A stretch of DNA of 64,000 nucleotides from RAM1 sp050247515 (GTDB lineage Bacteria > Pseudomonadota > Gammaproteobacteria > Burkholderiales > Burkholderiaceae_C). The notes under the pieces were generated by a model. The model worked only from the letters and a program-made list of their open reading frames with translations, was not told the DNA's origin and did not search any database. Both the position numbers and the translations under genes were made by a program. Below are positions 60,378 through 64,000 of this stretch, piece by piece. Within the stretch, counting starts at the first letter, position 1, and each line of letters starts with the position of its first letter. The stretch is taken from NCBI GenBank assembly GCA_050247515.1, contig JBFWUB010000004.1, positions 62,001 to 126,000 of the forward strand, in the 5' to 3' direction.

Positions 60378-61436
60378 ATGACAAACAACGCATTCAGCGC
60401 GTCGCTGCGCAGACGAACCTTTACCTCGCTGGCCGCCTTGACGGCCGCTGCCGTGGCCGTGCCTTCGCTGCGCGCGCAGGGCAAGCTTGAGAAGACCAAG
60501 GTCTCCATTGCCGTGGGCGGCAAGGCCGCGTTTTACTACCTGCCGCTCACCCTGGCCGAGCAGCTGGGCTACTTCAAGACCGAAGGCCTGGACGTGGAAA
60601 TTTCCGATTTCGCCGGCGGCTCGCGCGCGCTGCAGGCGGTGGTGGGCGGCTCGGCCGACGTGGTGAGCGGCGCCTACGAGCACACCATCAACCTGCAGAG
60701 CAAGGGCCAGATGTTCCAGGCGTTCGTGCTGCAGGGGCGTGCGCCGCAGATCGCCATGGGCGTGTCCACCCGGGCCATTCCCACCTACAAGACCGTCGCC
60801 GACCTCAAGGGCAAGAAGATCGGCGTGTCCGCCCCCGGCTCGTCCACCAACATGGTGGCCAACCTGGTGCTGTCGCGCGCCGGCCTGAAGGCCAGCGACG
60901 TGAGCTTTGTGGGCGTGGGCACCTCGGCCGGCGCGCTGGCCGCGCTGCGCTCGGGCCAGATCGACGCCATGAGCAACACCGACCCGGTCATGACCATGCT
61001 GGAGCAAAAGGGCGAGGTCCGCATCATCAGCGACACGCGCACGCTCAAGGGCACGACCGAGGTCTTCGGCGGCCCCATGCCCGCGGGCTGCCTGTATGCG
61101 CCGCTCGACTTCGTGCAGAAGCATCCGAACACCTGCCAGGCCATGGCCAATGCCATCGTGCACGGCCTGAAGTGGCTGCAGACGGCCGGCCCCAGCGACA
61201 TCATCAAGACCGTGCCCGAGGCCTACCTGCTGGGCGACCGCGCGCTGTACCTGGCCTCGTTCAACAAGGTGCGTGAAGCCATCGCCGTGGACGGCCTGCT
61301 GCCCGACGAGGGTGCCAAGACAGCCCTGCGCGCGCTGAGCAGCTTCGATGCGGCCATCAAGGCCGACAAGATTGACCTGGGCAAGACCTACACCAACGAA
61401 TTTGCCCGCCGCGCCAAGGAAAAGTACAAGGCATAA
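60378..61436 (+). CDS. SsuA/TauA-type ABC substrate-binding protein
   Basis: The 352-residue protein has a likely Tat signal (RRRTFTSLAALTAAAVAVP) and an NMT1/SsuA-type fold with AFYYLPLTLAEQLGYFKTEGLDVEI, GSADVVSGAYEH and KKIGVSAPGSSTN. Relatives bind sulfonates, taurine, nitrate or pyrimidine precursors. Ligand not predictable. It is followed by ATPase and permease genes in one run. Confidence 0.85.
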   Translation: MTNNAFSASLRRRTFTSLAALTAAAVAVPSLRAQGKLEKTKVSIAVGGKAAFYYLPLTLAEQLGYFKTEGLDVEISDFAGGSRALQAVVGGSADVVSGAYEHTINLQSKGQMFQAFVLQGRAPQIAMGVSTRAIPTYKTVADLKGKKIGVSAPGSSTNMVANLVLSRAGLKASDVSFVGVGTSAGALAALRSGQIDAMSNTDPVMTMLEQKGEVRIISDTRTLKGTTEVFGGPMPAGCLYAPLDFVQKHPNTCQAMANAIVHGLKWLQTAGPSDIIKTVPEAYLLGDRALYLASFNKVREAIAVDGLLPDEGAKTALRALSSFDAAIKADKIDLGKTYTNEFARRAKEKYKA

Positions 61437-61445
61437 GAGCCGCGA

Positions 61446-62342
61446 ATGTCCGAATTCGCGCTTGAGCTGCTGGATATTTCCGTCACGTTTCGCTCGCGCG
61501 AGGATGCGGCGCAACGCTACACCGCCGTGGCCGACACCACGCTGCGCATCCGCGCGGGCGAGTTCGTGTCGGTGGTCGGCCCCACGGGTTGTGGCAAGTC
61601 CACGCTGCTAAATATTGCCGCTGGCTTGCTCGTGGCCTCGTCGGGTCAGGTGCGGGTGTTTGGCGAGTCTTTGCAGGGCATCAACCGGCGCGCGGGCTAC
61701 ATGTTCCAGACCGAGGCGCTCATGCCCTGGCGCAGCGCCATCGACAACGTCATGGTGGGCCTGCAGTACCGTGGCGTGCCCGACGCCGACGCGCGCAAGC
61801 AGGCCCAGGCCTGGCTGGAGCGCGTGGGCCTGGGCGGGTTTGGCGACCGCTACCCCCACCAGCTGTCAGGCGGCATGCGCAAGCGCACCGCGCTGGCCCA
61901 GGTGCTGGCGCTGGACCCGGACATCATCCTCATGGACGAGCCGTTCTCCGCGCTGGACATCCAGACGCGCCAGCTGATGGAAAACGAGGTGCTGGACCTG
62001 TGGGCCGGCCCCGGCGAAGGGCGCCGGGCCGCCCCAAGCCCGCAGCCGACCCCCTCGGGGGGTGGGCGCGCAGCGCCCGGGGGCTCACACGGACGGAAGG
62101 CCGTGCTGTTCATCACCCACGACCTGGACGAAGCCATTGCCATGAGCGACCGCGTGGTGGTGCTGTCGGCCGGGCCGGCCACCCGGCCCCTGGGTGAATT
62201 TGCCATTGACCTGCCGCGCCCGCGCGATGTGTCCGAGGTGCGCGCGCATCCGCGCTTTGTGGACCTGCACACGCAGATCTGGGCGGTGATGCGCGAAGAG
62301 GTGCTCAAGGGCTATGCGCAGCAGCTTCGCAAGGCGGCTTGA
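61446..62342 (+). CDS. ABC transporter ATPase with an in-frame repeat insertion
   Basis: The 298-residue SsuB/TauB-type ATPase has Walker A GPTGCGKST (45-53), the signature LSGGMRKRTALAQ, Walker B IILMDEPFSALD and the switch His in FITHDLDEAIAMSD. Between the D-loop and the switch His about 28 residues rich in Gly, Pro, Ala and Ser are inserted (residues about 189-217), where relatives have a short link. The inserted DNA matches the dispersed GC repeat. It starts nine bases after the binding protein stop. Confidence 0.9.
   Translation: MSEFALELLDISVTFRSREDAAQRYTAVADTTLRIRAGEFVSVVGPTGCGKSTLLNIAAGLLVASSGQVRVFGESLQGINRRAGYMFQTEALMPWRSAIDNVMVGLQYRGVPDADARKQAQAWLERVGLGGFGDRYPHQLSGGMRKRTALAQVLALDPDIILMDEPFSALDIQTRQLMENEVLDLWAGPGEGRRAAPSPQPTPSGGGRAAPGGSHGRKAVLFITHDLDEAIAMSDRVVVLSAGPATRPLGEFAIDLPRPRDVSEVRAHPRFVDLHTQIWAVMREEVLKGYAQQLRKAA
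62011..62095 (-). repeat. Dispersed GC-rich repeat, diverged inverted copy inside a gene
   Basis: The bases GCCGGGCCGCCCCAAG and then CCCCCTCGGGGGG match the reverse complement of the repeats at 17891 and 57849 with a similar spacing; between them the sequence has diverged. It keeps the ATPase reading frame open. Boundaries are approximate. Confidence 0.7.
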
Positions 62343-62344
62343 CC

Positions 62345-63184
62345 ATGCTCAATGCCCTCAAACCCTCCGACAAAAACCTGCGCTGGTGGCAGCTGGGCGT
62401 GCTGTTTGTGTTCCTGCTGGGCTGGCAGCTGGTGTCGCGCAACCCGCAGTACGCGTTCTTTCTGGGTGAGCCCATCAAGGTGCTGGGCCGCATCTGGTCG
62501 TGGTTCATGCCGTTCGGTTTTGGCGAGAGCGCGCTGTTCCCCGATGGCTTGCCGGGCCGGGCCGACATCTACCTGCACCTGGGCGTGACGCTTCTGGAGA
62601 CCCTGCTGGCCTTTGTCATCGGCACGGCGCTGGGCCTGGTGTTTGGCCTGTGGCTGGCGCTGGCGCCCACGGCCAGCGCCATCCTGGACCCATACATCAA
62701 GGCCGCCAATTCCATGCCGCGCGTCATCCTCGCGCCCATCTTTGCCATGTGGTTTGGACTGGGCATCTGGAGCAAGGTGGCGCTGGCCGTGACGCTGGTG
62801 TTTTTCATCGTGTTTTTCAATGTCTACCAGGGGGTCAAGGAGGTCAGCCCCGTGGTGCTGGCCAACGCGCGCATGCTGGGCGCCAGCCAGAAGCAGCTGC
62901 TGCGCACCGTGTACCTGCCCAGCGCCACAAGCTGGGTGTTCTCCAGCCTGCACACCTCGGTGGGCCTGGCGTTCGTGGGGGCGGTGGTGGGTGAATACCT
63001 GGGCTCGGCGCGGGGCGTGGGCTACCTGATCCTGCAGGCCGAGGGCACGTTTGACGTGAACACCGTGTTCGCCGGCATTGCCGTGCTGACCGCGTTTGCG
63101 CTGGTGCTGGACGGCCTGGTGGGCCGCATCGAACGGCGGCTCATGAAGTGGCAGCCGCGCCAGGGCGAGACCGAAAAGCTCTGA
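62345..63184 (+). CDS. SsuC/TauC-type ABC permease
   Basis: From ATG 62345 the permease has 279 residues and six membrane segments, with the EAA loop ANARMLGASQKQLLRTVYLP near residue 175. A TTG at 62339 overlapping the ATPase stop would add two residues. It completes a binding protein, ATPase and permease set. Confidence 0.9.
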   Translation: MLNALKPSDKNLRWWQLGVLFVFLLGWQLVSRNPQYAFFLGEPIKVLGRIWSWFMPFGFGESALFPDGLPGRADIYLHLGVTLLETLLAFVIGTALGLVFGLWLALAPTASAILDPYIKAANSMPRVILAPIFAMWFGLGIWSKVALAVTLVFFIVFFNVYQGVKEVSPVVLANARMLGASQKQLLRTVYLPSATSWVFSSLHTSVGLAFVGAVVGEYLGSARGVGYLILQAEGTFDVNTVFAGIAVLTAFALVLDGLVGRIERRLMKWQPRQGETEKL

Positions 63185-63210
63185 CCCGCGCCGGGGCGCC
63201 GCGCAGGCGC

Positions 63211-64000
63211 CTAGCGCCGGGGCTTTTTCTGCACGACGGTCCTGCCGCGCGCTGCCGGGCGTGTATTGCGGGGCTTACTTTTGGCCGCCGCGCGCACCGG
63301 CAGGTACACCACGATCTGCTGGCCCAGCCTGAAGGCGGCGGACGCACCTACGTCGTTCCAGTCGGCCACCTGCGCCGCGCTCAGGCGGTAGCGCCGGGCA
63401 ATGCTGGCCACGCTGTCGCCCTTGCGGGCCTTGATGACGGTGCGTCGCGTGACCACCTCGGGCGCCAGGCTCAGCTGGCCGTTGTCGGCCACATGCAGGG
63501 CCACGTCGGCTTCGGTCTTGGCCGTGCGCGGCGCCAGCACCACCGAGCCGGCGCGGATCAGCATGCGCGGCGGGATGTTGTTGACCGCGCGGAAGTCGGC
63601 CTCGCTCATGCCCACGCGGCGCGCGGCCTCGGCGGCGCTCATGGTGGTGGGCGCAGTCCAGGCTGTCCAGCTGGCGTACTGGCCCTGGGCATAGGCCTCG
63701 AAGTTGCGCTTGAACACCGTGGCGTTGTCCCAGGGCAGCAGGATTTGCGGCGTGCCCGCGGCCAGGATCACCGGGCGGTTGGCCGACGGGTTCAGCGCCT
63801 TGAAGTCTTCCAGCTTGACGTCGGCCAGCCGCGCGGCCAGTTCCACGTCGATGTCGCGCGTGATGTCCACGCTCTGGAAGTAGGGGTGGTTTTCGATCAG
63901 CGGCAGCTCGGCGCGGAACGCATCGGGGTTGGCCACGATGTTCTTCACGGCCTGCAGCTTGGGCACGTAGTTGCGCGTTTCATTGGGCATGTTCAGGTCG
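63211..64000 (-). CDS. MltD-like lytic transglycosylase, C-terminal part with LysM repeats
   Basis: The frame is open to the window edge, so the N-terminus is missing; an ATG at 63990 is internal because the codons before it continue the family segment LNMPNETRNYVPKLQA. That segment marks the end of the MltD catalytic domain. Two LysM-like regions follow, the clearer being TVIKARKGDSVASIARRYRL. The end is basic (GRTVVQKKPRR). It converges with the permease. The enzyme would cleave peptidoglycan at the outer membrane. Confidence 0.85.
   Translation of the reverse strand, partial: DLNMPNETRNYVPKLQAVKNIVANPDAFRAELPLIENHPYFQSVDITRDIDVELAARLADVKLEDFKALNPSANRPVILAAGTPQILLPWDNATVFKRNFEAYAQGQYASWTAWTAPTTMSAAEAARRVGMSEADFRAVNNIPPRMLIRAGSVVLAPRTAKTEADVALHVADNGQLSLAPEVVTRRTVIKARKGDSVASIARRYRLSAAQVADWNDVGASAAFRLGQQIVVYLPVRAAAKSKPRNTRPAARGRTVVQKKPRR

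Overview
The window is GC-rich chromosomal DNA from a betaproteobacterium, most likely a member of the Comamonadaceae (Burkholderiales). The evidence is gene order and repeats: bamA-skp-lpxD-fabZ-lpxA-lpxB-rnhB, carAB-greA-yhbY-rlmE-ftsH-folP-glmM and pstSCAB-phoU-phoBR next to rpmE2-rho-trxA, with a short-armed SRP RNA beside dnaX. GC-rich dispersed repeats and tiny AT-rich palindromes add to this. I saw no prophage, insertion sequence, CRISPR array, tRNA or rRNA.

Layout. 0-7 kb: outer-membrane assembly and lipid A genes, then rnhB and a SPOUT methyltransferase. 7-18 kb: carAB, greA, rlmE, ftsH, folP and glmM. 18-20 kb: a 42-codon reading frame behind a candidate PhoB site, an M14-type peptidase and an alpha/beta hydrolase. 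20-22 kb: an arsenic operon (arsR, arsI-like, arsC, aquaglyceroporin). 22-27.4 kb: an overlapping run of OlsB-like acyltransferase, PlcP-type phospholipase, Agt-type lipid glycosyltransferase, ppk1 and sixA. 27-31.6 kb: a histone-H1-tailed DNA-binding protein, a chemoreceptor and ppx. 31.7-40 kb: a lone binding protein and a fasciclin lipoprotein, divergent from pstSCAB-phoU-phoB-phoR. 40-45.5 kb: a MATE transporter, an ArnT-like membrane protein, rpmE2, rho and trxA. 45.5-55 kb: AddB/AddA recombination nuclease, a flavoprotein, a secreted hydrolase, a LysR regulator and a beta-barrel-like protein. 55-58.5 kb: a hairpin element, ffs, dnaX-ybaB-recR. 58.5-64 kb: a MAPEG protein, an orphan lipase-like hydrolase, an SsuABC/TauABC-type ABC transporter and a truncated MltD-like gene.

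The most interesting reading concerns phosphate. Sites made of 11-bp-phased (C/T)(T/C)GTCA(C/T) half-sites, which is the PhoB-box architecture, lie in front of five units. These are the 42-codon frame, the olsB-like/plcP/agt run, ppk1-sixA, the fasciclin/binding-protein/ppx run, and pstSCAB-phoU-phoBR itself. Read together, 18-40 kb looks like one phosphate-starvation locus: import phosphate (Pst), sense it (PhoR/PhoB/PhoU), replace phospholipids with phosphorus-free lipids (OlsB-like, PlcP, Agt) and cycle polyphosphate (Ppk1, Ppx). The arsenic operon shares its divergent promoter region with the lipid genes, which fits arsenate entering by phosphate uptake.

Other notable signals are a run of nine A residues in dnaX in front of an out-of-frame stop (a gamma/tau switch), a dispersed repeat captured in frame inside an ABC ATPase gene, a perfect 27-bp inverted repeat beside ffs, and several genes whose -10 box lies only 6-7 bases before the start codon. 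All calls come from reading the sequence; no database search was run.
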